From Nitrosospira briensis C-128 (GTDB taxonomy: Bacteria > Pseudomonadota > Gammaproteobacteria > Burkholderiales > Nitrosomonadaceae): a stretch of 64,000 nt of DNA. The position numbers and the translations under genes were made by a program. Under the pieces are notes generated by a model. It was not told the DNA's origin and made no database searches. It worked only from the letters and a program-made list of their open reading frames with translations. Shown piece after piece: positions 53,442 to 62,288 of this stretch (the first letter of the stretch is position 1; each line of letters opens with the position of its first letter). The DNA lies in NCBI RefSeq assembly GCF_000619905.2, contig NZ_CP012371.1, positions 2,777,942-2,841,941 on the forward strand, given 5' to 3'.

Positions 53442-53819
53442 CTATGCAACGCTGCCAACCGGTTTGGGTTTGCTCGGATTGATGTCGCATGCCGCAAGAG
53501 TGTTTAAGCAGGCTTGATCCTGAGCCACAAGGAAGCGGTTTCTCTTTTGCGACTTTCTCGTTTCAGCCAAGCCATTGTCCCTTATCGGATCTGCTCTGCT
53601 CATGGAAGCCAAGCAATTGAATAGAGACATCTGCGACGTTCGGCAGGATACCGGATAATACGCCCGAGCGTACGGCCAGTCTTTTTGCGAAATACCGTTC
53701 GAACCGTCAACCGACGCCGCTTCTGCCACCGCCGCGATAATCCGATCCTTCGAGACGCGCGCGAGATAATTTTCGAGTTCCCGCCAATCCTCCATCTTTA
53801 TCACCGGTCTATATAACAA
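53442..53819 (-). pseudogene. Possible remnant open frame, unknown
   Basis: A minus-strand frame whose first 50 residues look protein-like (MEDWRELENYLARVSKDRII, then QKDWPYARAYYPV) while the rest does not. It may be the start of a gene that lost its frame. No family or ribosome site supports it. The flanking stretch 53820-54347 holds nothing else recognisable. Confidence 0.25.
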
Positions 53820-54347
53820 ACGGAGTGTGCGGGTCTAATATGCATAAGCACCTTTGATAAGTGGATTATTCACTTACGGAGGGGTTTAAGCTCGCCGAGA
53901 TCCCGGTGCGATGAGGCAGCTGTGTCCGTGTTCTCAAGTGAAATCTGATCCTTTGCCGGGTCATTCGGAGAGGGTATTACTCCGGTCTCGTTCCTGATTC
54001 GTGCACCACATTCTGGATACCCTTTCCAGCATCCAATGCGATCGCCACTTGTCGTTATTTTTTGCCCATACCCCTCCGCTCGTCATCTTGAGTCAACAGC
54101 GTTTCCCAAAGCTTGCCCATGAAGCCCGCTTCTGCGTGCATCACGCAGGCCAGGATCGATACGAATGCCTTCTATTTAATTCCCGTGAGCAGGTCAAATG
54201 GTCAAATAGAAGCTGTTTATTGCTTCTTATTCTCGATTTGACGCTCAAGGAAAGCAACTAAACTCGACCAACTCTTGGGGTCAAAAAAATGTCAAGGCCC
54301 GCGAGACGTGATAAAGAACATTAACAAAAAGACAAAAGGAAACGAAC

Positions 54348-54425
54348 ATGGGAATCTCAATTCGCATCAGGGCAGGGGCAAATACAGCGACCTCCAGCCT
54401 CAACGCTTCGGGAAGCGTTCAATAA
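54348..54425 (+). CDS. Candidate 25-residue microprotein ahead of the quinoprotein oxidase gene
   Basis: A short frame encoding MGISIRIRAGANTATSSLNA plus five more residues (SGSVQ), ending at TAA 54423-54425. It has a good ribosome site, AAAGGAAACGAAC, with AAGGA seven bases before the ATG, better than that of the oxidase gene 124 bases downstream. The composition (Ser/Ala/Asn/Thr) is soluble, with a basic front. It could be a leader peptide or a real small protein; coding is unproven. Confidence 0.35.
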   Translation: MGISIRIRAGANTATSSLNASGSVQ

Positions 54426-54549
54426 ACTCAACCATAGAGCAGGGCAAGTTGAAAAGCATAATTGGGCTAATGCACGTTAGCTGGATCTAGCTAATGGGGT
54501 TTTATTGGTAGAGTGGTTTTATTCATTTATACAAAATGGAGATGCTGTC

Positions 54550-56589
54550 ATGCAATGCAGGATACACCCCTCGATTGGGGTAGCACGTTTAGGGAGTAGC
54601 AAAGGTCAGTTTTGTCTATCACCAGAATCGATCGGTGGTTTGCCTTTTGAAGCGGATCAATACGGCAATAAGCAAGGCACTATTGTCCATTTTAAAGACG
54701 ACGTTGGCCAGGTACGCAGGCAAGGTCAGCCTTTTAAAGTGTACCAGGCCGATGGCAGCGAATTGACATTGAATTCCGCTAATGTCGAGTCCATCGAGTG
54801 GACGGTACATCTGGCCAATAAAAAAGCCGCTTGGTACCAATATGCAGAATTGAAAGGAAATTTGCTTTATGGTGAAAATAACAGTTATCAAAGTCGTGGC
54901 GTCGCATTACGTAACCCTAATGTGAAAGATGATGATCGCAGAAAGCTGATTGTGGACCCAGGGCCGCGAAGCGTGTCGGGAGCGCGTCAAACGATTGGTT
55001 TTGATAAAGGCTCTGTACCAGACGGCTATCCGGCGACGTACCCGTCGGAAGTCGTTCTTTACGGTAATCACGTAACCACGCTGGGCAACTTGATCACAGA
55101 CGATGCAGGTCGCCTGATCGTGTTGGGCGCATATGGCAACGCCGGTGGCAATGCGCCTCTTACCAGTTATGGTGGGTCAGACACATGGCACGACGATATC
55201 GCGGATGGGCCGGTTTATTGCAAAATCACCTTTAACGACGGATCGCCCGCACAAGAATTACAGGCGTGGGTAATTGTTGGTTCACCGGATTTCGCGCCGG
55301 AGATTGTAAATATTTCTACGCTGAGCGACACGATGTTTGATGTAGGCGTTCGGTGCTTTAACCTAGTTCCGGAGATGTACGTCAACGGTGCTTTTTGTGA
55401 ATCGTTCCAGGCGAATTATCAGCGTGACATATTGCCGATTATCCAACGCACCGGACGCTATCAATGGGTGGCTAATGTTCAATCCATGATGGCGTTTTCA
55501 TCCAATGTTTTTGACTTTTCTGACAGCAGCGACGCGAATAAAGCCAATCGCCAACACTATTTCTCGTTTTTTCGGCAGCCAGACGATAAGCAGAACCCGT
55601 CTTCCGATCAACCGCAGCAAATATTGTTTAAAGAAACTGTGGGAGGGCATTTTCCACAAATGCCGTTGAACTCCGGCAGTAATTCGGTGAGTAATGACAT
55701 CATAGAAAAATTTTTAGCGCTTAACGAAACCCAGTATTTTTTACTGAGCCAATGGGCCAATGGAAATTTTGTAAGTGATCCTGTTTTCAAGCCTTACAAC
55801 GTTGATGTAATGGATGAAGCCGGCGTGGGTAATTGCGTTGGGCTGCCGATGTGCCCGGGTATAGAAGTGACCTGGAGCTTGCAAAACAAGAATATCTACT
55901 CTGCGCCTTATGTTATCCAGGATCAAAAAGGTAAAAATGGATACAACCAAACGGGTTTGTCACCTTCGCGGGATGAGTGCGAAGGGGGTGGCTGTGAGCC
56001 CGGTGATTTAACCAAAAGAATGGCGTGCCCATGGCAAGCTGATTTTTTTCAGTGTACGGTCCAGTACGTAAATTTTACAGACCCCAACGTGAATAAATCA
56101 GAGCAGAAAGTACCAATGCCTCCAACCTACTATACGTATTGGTGGCCACCACAAAGCCCCTGGGATGTATTAACCGGCGATCTTACCGCCGAAGGCCAGG
56201 CTAAATCTCATATGCCTGCAGGGCAGCAAATGAATTACGCGCGCGGCATTAATACGTTTGTGCAAATGGTGGAGCATTGGTCGGCATTGGCATTTATTCG
56301 GGATTCCAACCCGCAAGACACAGGCTTCCCATACTTCACAGAAACAGAGCGCAACCACGAGCTGTTCTCTTATCAAGACGTGGGTGTGGGCCTTATAAGC
56401 GGAAATCCAGAAGACAACGAGACCCAGATTCCCGTTTTTTATATCGAAAAAAAGAAAGACGTAATTAAAGCCAAGAGCCTGCGTGCTGCAAAAATGGTGG
56501 AGTTTCTCGAACAACGCGCATTTAAACCCATTGAAGTTGCCAGTGGTGGTTTAGGCATGCCTCGCTCCGGTACGCGCAGTAGGCGTTAA
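54550..56589 (+). CDS. LodA/GoxA family CTQ-dependent amino acid oxidase
   Basis: LodA/GoxA proteins oxidise an amino acid (lysine epsilon-amine or glycine) and release H2O2, using a cysteine-tryptophylquinone built from their own Cys and Trp. The 679-residue product begins RIHPSIGVARLGSS and has WTVHLANKKAAWYQYAELKG, PGPRSVSGARQ, HDDIADGPVYCKI and QRTGRYQWVAN. The CTQ region is MACPWQADFFQC with YYTYWWPPQSPWDVL, where the Cys of FQC and a Trp of YWWPP are the likely crosslinked pair. The substrate is unknown. It lies 6 bases before its flavoprotein partner and has lower GC than its surroundings. ATG 54550 fits the family start. Confidence 0.9.
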   Translation: MQCRIHPSIGVARLGSSKGQFCLSPESIGGLPFEADQYGNKQGTIVHFKDDVGQVRRQGQPFKVYQADGSELTLNSANVESIEWTVHLANKKAAWYQYAELKGNLLYGENNSYQSRGVALRNPNVKDDDRRKLIVDPGPRSVSGARQTIGFDKGSVPDGYPATYPSEVVLYGNHVTTLGNLITDDAGRLIVLGAYGNAGGNAPLTSYGGSDTWHDDIADGPVYCKITFNDGSPAQELQAWVIVGSPDFAPEIVNISTLSDTMFDVGVRCFNLVPEMYVNGAFCESFQANYQRDILPIIQRTGRYQWVANVQSMMAFSSNVFDFSDSSDANKANRQHYFSFFRQPDDKQNPSSDQPQQILFKETVGGHFPQMPLNSGSNSVSNDIIEKFLALNETQYFLLSQWANGNFVSDPVFKPYNVDVMDEAGVGNCVGLPMCPGIEVTWSLQNKNIYSAPYVIQDQKGKNGYNQTGLSPSRDECEGGGCEPGDLTKRMACPWQADFFQCTVQYVNFTDPNVNKSEQKVPMPPTYYTYWWPPQSPWDVLTGDLTAEGQAKSHMPAGQQMNYARGINTFVQMVEHWSALAFIRDSNPQDTGFPYFTETERNHELFSYQDVGVGLISGNPEDNETQIPVFYIEKKKDVIKAKSLRAAKMVEFLEQRAFKPIEVASGGLGMPRSGTRSRR

Positions 56590-56595
56590 CGGGCG

Positions 56596-57708
56596 GTGGA
56601 CGGCATTGTTCATCAAACCGATACGCTGATATTCGGCGGAGGCCCTGCTGGGGCCTCCGCCGCACTTGCTCTCCTTAATTACTCAAGCTCTGATGTTATA
56701 TTGGTTGAGCAGTCTGATTTCAACCAGGTTCGCGTGGGAGAGCAGGTTTCGGCGAGCATTTTCAGCCTGATGGATTATTTGATAATTGACAAAGATGAAT
56801 TTGACGAGGGGAGTTTTATTCCCTCTTACAGTGGCACATCGTATTGGGGCAGTGATAGGCCTAATTGCCGTGATTCAATATTCACGACCGAGCAGGCCAG
56901 TTTTCAATTGGATCGTGAACGATTCGATTTTAAATTGGTTGAACAGGTTGTTCATCGAGGGGGACGCATATTTCCACGAACCAGGTGTATGTCAGTTGAT
57001 AAACTCGATAATGGCGGTTGGCGAATCCAACTCAAGCATCCTACGCAAGGTGTATTTTATGTCGAGGCAAAGTTTTTGGTGGATGCAACCGGCCGAAACG
57101 CAAGCATATGTAAACGGGTAGGCGCTGCCCCAAGGAAATTGGATAATCTGGTGGGCGTAGGAACTTTTTTTAACCATGACCCGCAAACGATGCTCGCCCA
57201 TGAATATTTAATTGAGGCAGCCGAACTGGGGTGGTGGTATAGCGCTTTATTACCCAATAATACGATGGTGGTAACTTTGTTCTCCGATGCCGATATCGTA
57301 TCGCATCATCGACTGCATCAAGGCGATAACTGGGCAGCATTGTTACAGCAAACGAATCACGTCAAGATGCGGGTTAAGGGCGCGTCAATATGCTCAAATA
57401 AGCCTTGGGTTCGCAATGCTGCGTCACAGATAACGGATTTCTCGTCGTGCAAAAATTTTATCGCGGTTGGCGATGCGGTCAGCGCGTTTGACCCGATATC
57501 ATCAATGGGTATTGGTTTTGCAATTTCCACCGCGTGTCAAGCGGCCAGTCTTATTGCAAATAACTTGACTCGAAATACGATAGACACATTTGCATCCTAC
57601 CAGCTTGATATAACAAACCATTTCAACAGCTACCTTGAAACACGCAATAAATTTTATCAGCACGAATGCCGTTGGCCTAAGTCAGACTTCTGGAGCCGGA
57701 GACATTAA
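56596..57708 (+). CDS. LodB/GoxB-like flavoprotein for CTQ maturation
   Basis: A 370-residue FAD-dependent protein related to halogenase-type monooxygenases: GTG start, dinucleotide motif LIFGGGPAGASAALALL, VGEQVSASIFS, LVDATGRNASI and the second FAD motif FIAVGDAVSAFDPISSMGIGFAIS. LodB-type partners are needed to form the cysteine-tryptophylquinone in LodA/GoxA by post-translational oxidation. It follows the oxidase gene by 6 bases. Like its partner it has lower GC than surrounding genes. An IS6-type terminal repeat appears 8 bases after its stop. Confidence 0.88.
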   Translation: MDGIVHQTDTLIFGGGPAGASAALALLNYSSSDVILVEQSDFNQVRVGEQVSASIFSLMDYLIIDKDEFDEGSFIPSYSGTSYWGSDRPNCRDSIFTTEQASFQLDRERFDFKLVEQVVHRGGRIFPRTRCMSVDKLDNGGWRIQLKHPTQGVFYVEAKFLVDATGRNASICKRVGAAPRKLDNLVGVGTFFNHDPQTMLAHEYLIEAAELGWWYSALLPNNTMVVTLFSDADIVSHHRLHQGDNWAALLQQTNHVKMRVKGASICSNKPWVRNAASQITDFSSCKNFIAVGDAVSAFDPISSMGIGFAISTACQAASLIANNLTRNTIDTFASYQLDITNHFNSYLETRNKFYQHECRWPKSDFWSRRH

Positions 57709-57715
57709 GAAATTT

Positions 57716-57729
57716 GGCTCTGTTGCAAA
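57716..57729. repeat. Solo IS6-family-like terminal repeat
   Basis: GGCTCTGTTGCAAA matches from memory the 14-bp terminal inverted repeat of IS6-family elements (IS6100-like; IS26 has GGCACTGTTGCAAA). No transposase or second end is present, so it is at most a scar. It lies right behind the oxidase/flavoprotein island. Confidence 0.45.
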
Positions 57730-57882
57730 AAAGGACAAACCAGAACTGCGCCCTTGATCTGATTGATTAAGCGCTGTAGATGCCGGATTGCCTTTCAATG
57801 AGGCGAATTTCTCCTGTGGCGCCCTGGACATATTTTCCATATGTCCAGTTGTCCTATTTTCTCCGGTATACTCTACAACATC

Positions 57883-59007
57883 ATGCCCGGACCCCTGCTG
57901 ATTATTGCTTCCGCCGCCATATTGCTTGTCACCATGGCTTTTCTGGTGATCAGGCTCAGCATGCTTTCGACAATGGTGCGCGAACTGTTGGGGCATCAGG
58001 CGAAGTCGATGGAAGACAAACACCGCGACATGCTCAAGGACCTGCACGAGGGATTGGCGAAGCAGGGAGACCGATTATCGGAGGCGCTCGGTAAAACCTC
58101 CGAGCAGTTGCGCGGCACGGTAGAGTCGCGATTGGACCAGATCAGCGGCCATGTTACCGAGCGTCTTGACGAAGGGTTCAAAAAGACTAACGAGACTTTT
58201 ACCAGCGTCATGACGCGGCTTGCGACTATTGATGAGGCGCAGAAAAAAATAGATAGCCTCACCACCAATATGGTGAGCCTGCAGGAACTTTTGGGTGACA
58301 AACGTTCCCGCGGCGCATTCGGCGAGGTGCAACTGGAAGCGCTGGTTCGCAATATTCTGCCTGCTGCCGCCTATACGATGCAGCACACGCTTTCCAACGG
58401 TAGCCGTGCCGACTGCGTGTTGAGGCTTCCTCCACCGACCGGCATGGTGGCGGTGGACTCAAAATTTCCCCTTGAAAACTTCCATCGCATGTTTGACCGC
58501 CATGCGGATGAAGCCAGCCGGGCATTGGCCCAAAAGCAATTCAAGGCGGACGTGAAGAAGCATGTGGATGATATCGCCGGCAAATATATTCTGCCGCCGG
58601 AAACCTGTGATGGCGCAGTGATGTTTGTGCCGGCGGAGGCCGTTTTTGCCGAAATCCATGCTTATCACTACGATGTGGTCGATTACGCCATGCAGAAGCA
58701 GGTATGGATAGTCTCACCGACGACCTTGATGGCGGTGCTGAATACTGCGCGCGCGGTGTTGAAAGATATCGAAACTCGCGAGCAGGTGCATATCATCAAG
58801 GATGAACTCTCCAGGCTCGGCAAGGATTTTGCCCGATTCGACGAGCGCATGAAGAAGCTTGCCGATCATATTCGCCAGGCTAACCAGGATGTGGAAGAGG
58901 TACATGTTTCGAGCCGCAAGATCAGCCAGCGCTTTGCCCGGATCGATGCGGTGGAACTGGAAGCTCCAGAAGTGGAAACCCCTGTGCTGGAACCCGGCGA
59001 TGGCTGA
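57883..59007 (+). CDS. rmuC: DNA recombination protein RmuC
   Basis: RmuC limits inversions and rearrangements at short inverted repeats; it has an N-terminal membrane helix, a coiled coil and an endonuclease-like domain. From ATG 57883 the product is 374 residues: membrane segment LLIIASAAILLVTMAFLVI, coiled coil (about 30-125, heptads of Glu/Lys/Leu), then the RmuC core with SRGAFGEVQLEALVRNILP, ADCVLRLPPPTGMVAVDSKFP, DDIAGKYILPPETCDGAVMF and YAMQKQVWIVSPTTLMAVLNT. An in-frame ATG at 57841 is an alternative start. Confidence 0.94.
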   Translation: MPGPLLIIASAAILLVTMAFLVIRLSMLSTMVRELLGHQAKSMEDKHRDMLKDLHEGLAKQGDRLSEALGKTSEQLRGTVESRLDQISGHVTERLDEGFKKTNETFTSVMTRLATIDEAQKKIDSLTTNMVSLQELLGDKRSRGAFGEVQLEALVRNILPAAAYTMQHTLSNGSRADCVLRLPPPTGMVAVDSKFPLENFHRMFDRHADEASRALAQKQFKADVKKHVDDIAGKYILPPETCDGAVMFVPAEAVFAEIHAYHYDVVDYAMQKQVWIVSPTTLMAVLNTARAVLKDIETREQVHIIKDELSRLGKDFARFDERMKKLADHIRQANQDVEEVHVSSRKISQRFARIDAVELEAPEVETPVLEPGDG

Positions 59008-59019
59008 TTCCGAATCTCT

Positions 59020-59793
59020 ATGCTTTCGAACTTCAAAGCCTGGTATCGTCGCCGTATCCTTAAAAATGAATCCATACCTGATGATACCTGGCAGCAGGCC
59101 GTAACGCGCCTGAGATTTTTGCGCGGCCTTGATACGGCTGAGTTAGAGCGATTGCGTGAATACGCCACCCTGTTTCTTCATTCAAAGCAGATAAGTGGCG
59201 CGCACCGGTTGGTCGTCACCGATGAAATGCATGTGCTGATCGCAGCGCAGGCTTGCATTCTGATCCTGAATCTCGACCTGGATTACTACGATGGCTGGGT
59301 CGAAATTATCGTTTATCCCGGCGAATTCATCCGCAACTATGAGTATGTGGACGAAGATGGCGTAGTGCATCATGCGGCCGAGGCCGTATCGGGCGAATCG
59401 TGGCTCGGCGGGCCCCTGATTCTTTCCTGGGAAGATGTTTCTGCTGCTGAAGCTGAGTTGGGGTACAACGTCGTAATACACGAGTTTGCGCACAAACTCG
59501 ACATGCTGAACGGAGATGCCAACGGATTCCCGCCATTGCATGCGGATATGAGCCAGCAGGCATGGAGCGAAGCTTTCAATGAAGCTTATGCAGATTTTTG
59601 CAGACGCGTCGATGCGGATGAGGCGATAGAAGTGGATCCTTATGCGGCCGAGGATCCCGCGGAGTTCTTCGCAGTAATGAGCGAGGCATTTTTTGAAATA
59701 CCCTTGTCGGTAAAGCTACATTTTCCTGGGGTATATGAGCAGTTGGCGCTGTTTTATCGTCAGGACCCTGTCCAACGTTGGAGAAAATCGTGA
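59020..59793 (+). CDS. mtfA: Zinc-dependent peptidase MtfA
   Basis: MtfA (Mlc titration factor A) binds the glucose repressor Mlc in enterobacteria and is an aminopeptidase. The 257-residue product shows EYATLFLHSKQISGAHRLVV, ILNLDLDYYDGWVEIIVYPGEF, GPLILSWEDV, the zinc motif NVVIHEFAHKLDMLNGDANG (HExxH) and AEFFAVMSEAFFE with the third ligand Glu. Its stop overlaps the glucokinase start (GTGA), so both are cotranscribed, an intriguing pairing of a glucose-signalling factor with glucokinase. Mlc itself is not in this window. Confidence 0.93.
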   Translation: MLSNFKAWYRRRILKNESIPDDTWQQAVTRLRFLRGLDTAELERLREYATLFLHSKQISGAHRLVVTDEMHVLIAAQACILILNLDLDYYDGWVEIIVYPGEFIRNYEYVDEDGVVHHAAEAVSGESWLGGPLILSWEDVSAAEAELGYNVVIHEFAHKLDMLNGDANGFPPLHADMSQQAWSEAFNEAYADFCRRVDADEAIEVDPYAAEDPAEFFAVMSEAFFEIPLSVKLHFPGVYEQLALFYRQDPVQRWRKS

Positions 59794-60794
59794 CTGGATA
59801 TTACATCAGCGGTGATATTGGCGGAACCAAGACATTGCTACAGGCAACTGAACTGAAGGACGGTGACGCTCAGGTATGCTGCGAACGCCGTTATGCCAGT
59901 CAGGAATACGCCTGTTTTTCCGATATGCTGAGGGAGTTCTTGCGGGAGACAATGGCGCTGGGCATTGGCTCCAACCCCGTAAGCGCCTGTTTTGCGGTGG
60001 CGGGACCGATCACGCAACAGGTGGCGAATCTCACCAACTTGCCCTGGGTGATGGATAGCGCAGCTATCACCAAAGAATTTTCCATTCCTGTGGTTAAGCT
60101 CATCAACGATTTTAAAACCGTGGCATTGGGTATTGAAACCCTGCCCGAGAGTGACCTGGCAACACTGCAGGCAGGGAAGCCTTCTGCTATGGAGCTTCGG
60201 GTTACGCTTGGTGCAGGCACGGGCATGGGTGTGGCGTGGCTCATATGGCAAGACGGCCGCTATATACCTTTGTCCAGTGAAGCAGGCCACATGGATTTTG
60301 CTCCCGCGGATGAATTGCAGGATCGCCTGCTCCAATATTTGCGGAAGAAATTTGGCCATGTATCGATCGAGCGGATACTATCAGGACCGGGATTGACCAA
60401 TACTTTCAATTTTCTGCAGACGGACTTGAATAGCACGCCGGCGCTGGTGCAGGTGCGGCTGAAGCCCGATGGCGCGGCGCAAATATCAGACCTGGCTTTC
60501 AATCACAAGCATCCCATCGCAATGAGAGCGATGGATTTATTTGTCGAGATCTATGGTGCTTATGCCGGGAATCTGGCACTAGCGGGCTTGTGCCGTAATG
60601 GTGTGTATGTGGCGGGCGGTATTGCTCCCCGGATCATCGATAAGCTGAGAGAAGGCGGTTTCATGAAAGCGTTTCGCGACAAAGGGCGTTTTTCCTCGTT
60701 GATGGAGGATATCCCGGTGCATGTGGTCATGAATCCAAAAATCGGACTGCTGGGCGCTACCCAAGAAGCGCGGCGGATTGCCGGAAATAATTAA
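59790..60794 (+). CDS. glk: Glucokinase
   Basis: Glk phosphorylates glucose with ATP. From GTG 59790 (GGAG seven bases upstream) the 334-residue protein begins YYISGDIGGTKTLLQA (phosphate-1 motif), with CFAVAGPI, LINDFKTVALGIETL containing the catalytic Asp, LGAGTGMGVAWLI, SSEAGHMDFAPAD, VSIERILSGPGLTNTFNFL and NLALAGLCRNGVYVAGGIAPRII. This is the bacterial Glk family, not ROK. Coupled to mtfA by a 4-bp overlap. Confidence 0.94.
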   Translation: MTGYYISGDIGGTKTLLQATELKDGDAQVCCERRYASQEYACFSDMLREFLRETMALGIGSNPVSACFAVAGPITQQVANLTNLPWVMDSAAITKEFSIPVVKLINDFKTVALGIETLPESDLATLQAGKPSAMELRVTLGAGTGMGVAWLIWQDGRYIPLSSEAGHMDFAPADELQDRLLQYLRKKFGHVSIERILSGPGLTNTFNFLQTDLNSTPALVQVRLKPDGAAQISDLAFNHKHPIAMRAMDLFVEIYGAYAGNLALAGLCRNGVYVAGGIAPRIIDKLREGGFMKAFRDKGRFSSLMEDIPVHVVMNPKIGLLGATQEARRIAGNN

Positions 60795-60836
60795 TGACCA
60801 TGATGCCGCGTGATATCGTTGTCACTCGACGAGTGA

Positions 60837-61261
60837 TCAGCCCGGTTTATCATCGATCCGCAGTCGCCAGTAGAGGGGAACATGGCGAACTGCCCAGAGT
60901 GTGAAGCAGATCAGCCAGGACAGCCCCGCCAGGAGGTATAGAGTCATGGTAGCTGTACCGAAAGTGTCAGGCAAAAGATCGGGAAATATCCGCAGCAAAA
61001 CTACGGCCTGAAACGCGATAAACAGCAGCCAGGTAAATTTGTCCAGCGCCAGCAAGTTTCCCGAATGCCCAAGCGTGACACGCGAAGCCATGCCCAGCAC
61101 CATATTCGCGAAGTATCCGATTGCCAGCGCAATATCATGGCGCCCAGCGAGATCGAGTACCTACCATAACAGTGTGACACACCTTGCAGAGCTCCAGCCA
61201 GAAACAGGCCATGATGCGGTGCTGCAGCGAGACGGTGCCAAACAGACGGGCTGTTATTCAT
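60837..61261 (-). pseudogene. nnrS: NnrS relic (truncated and frameshifted)
   Basis: The minus strand holds two pieces of an NnrS-type heme- and copper-containing membrane protein. Near 61230 a frame reads VWHRLAAAPHHGLFLAGAL, the usual start of the family. A different frame from about 61140 reads DIALAIGYFANMVLGMASRV, TLGHSGNLLALDKFTWLLFI and a final membrane segment, the usual C-terminal end. The ten or so membrane helices between are gone. NnrS is linked to nitric oxide stress, so its loss in a nitrifier-type genome is noteworthy. No function expected. Confidence 0.65.
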
Positions 61262-61308
61262 AGATGGAGTAGCCAGGATAAGCTGGTTTACTTGAGAGCG
61301 GATATTAT

Positions 61309-61545
61309 CCTAAATCCGGTAGTTGACCGCTCATTTGATAGATCAGTGTTATGATTAATAACAATATTTCATATTATTTTGACGCTCACCTTCCGGGTGA
61401 GGGCGCTACGGGGTGAATTGCACAGTTTTTGCGGCACATGGCTGCGTTGCAACTTCTTGGAATGGAACGACCATTCCGCGTCGTTGCGCCTTGCCCTGCA
61501 CCCCAAAAACCGTACACTTCACCCCGTCCAACTACCGGATTTAGG
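61309..61545 (+). mobile_element. MITE-like element, family 1 copy 4 (237 bp)
   Basis: Termini CCTAAATCCGGTAGTTG and CAACTACCGGATTTAGG, flanked by the perfect direct repeat ATTAT (61304-61308 and 61546-61550), the same pentamer as copy 1. It contains the CTCACC-TTCC-GGGTGAG hairpin and the GGAATGGAACGACCATTCC centre. Lies 94 bases before the greB start codon and behind the nnrS relic. Confidence 0.86.
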
Positions 61546-61639
61546 ATTATTACGGCGCTGTAACGATCCAATAATAGCGGGCCTGAGCCTGAAGGTCAGC
61601 TGTTTTAAACATCAATATTTTCGGGCGCGACATCAGAAT

Positions 61640-62269
61640 ATGAGCAAAGCGTTTACCAAGGAAACAGAACCGGCTGATGACCTTGAGGAAGAGGTTATCG
61701 ACACCCCATCTTCTTTACCTGCCGGTAGTAGAAACTATATCACCCCCGGCGGCCATGCACGGCTGATGGACGAGTTTCAATGGCTGATGAATAAAGAGCG
61801 TCCCCATGTGACCGTTACAGTATCATGGGCCGCCAGCAATGGCGACCGTTCGGAGAATGCCGACTATATTTACGGCAAGAAGCGCCTGCGCGAAATCGAC
61901 CGGCGTATACGTTTTCTGACCAAACGCCTGGATATGGCGGAAATAGTAGACCCGGCCGCCCCAAGAGATGACGAAACCCGTATTTTTTTCGGCGCAACCG
62001 TTACGTTCGCCAATGAAAAAGGCGACGAAAAAACAGTTGCTATCGTAGGCGTGGATGAGATCGATACTTCCAAAGCCTACATCAGCTGGATTTCACCCAT
62101 GGCACGCGCATTGATCAAGGCGCGGGAAGGGGATGTGGTGACATTGCACGCGCCGGGTGGGACTGAAGAACTGGAAATTCTGGAAGTCAGATACCAGACG
62201 ATTCCGATGGAACCATTCGGAAAAGCGGATGAGGCTGAAGTGGGGGTGGTTGATACAAATAGCCGCTGA
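61640..62269 (+). CDS. greB: Transcription elongation factor GreB
   Basis: GreB enters the RNA polymerase secondary channel and stimulates cleavage of backtracked RNA. From ATG 61640 the product has 209 residues: an acidic N-terminal extension of about 33 residues (TEPADDLEEEVIDTP), the coiled-coil with the catalytic acidic tip VSWAASNGDRSENADYIYGK and KRLREIDRRIRFL, then the FKBP-like domain (FFGATVTFANEKGDE to VRYQTIP). Escherichia coli GreB has 158 residues, so the extension is unusual; an upstream in-frame region reaches into the mobile element and is unlikely to be translated. Confidence 0.93.
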   Translation: MSKAFTKETEPADDLEEEVIDTPSSLPAGSRNYITPGGHARLMDEFQWLMNKERPHVTVTVSWAASNGDRSENADYIYGKKRLREIDRRIRFLTKRLDMAEIVDPAAPRDDETRIFFGATVTFANEKGDEKTVAIVGVDEIDTSKAYISWISPMARALIKAREGDVVTLHAPGGTEELEILEVRYQTIPMEPFGKADEAEVGVVDTNSR

Positions 62270-62288
62270 AGCTATTCGCAGTCTAATC

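Noticed and set aside
54001..54261. 86-codon plus-strand frame upstream of the oxidase island
   Set aside because: Begins at a GTG without ribosome site, composition looks random and no motif is seen.
61379..61639. Long N-terminal extension of GreB into the family-1 element
   Set aside because: The extra 87 codons are the element's own sequence; ATG 61640 is a better start and matches the family.
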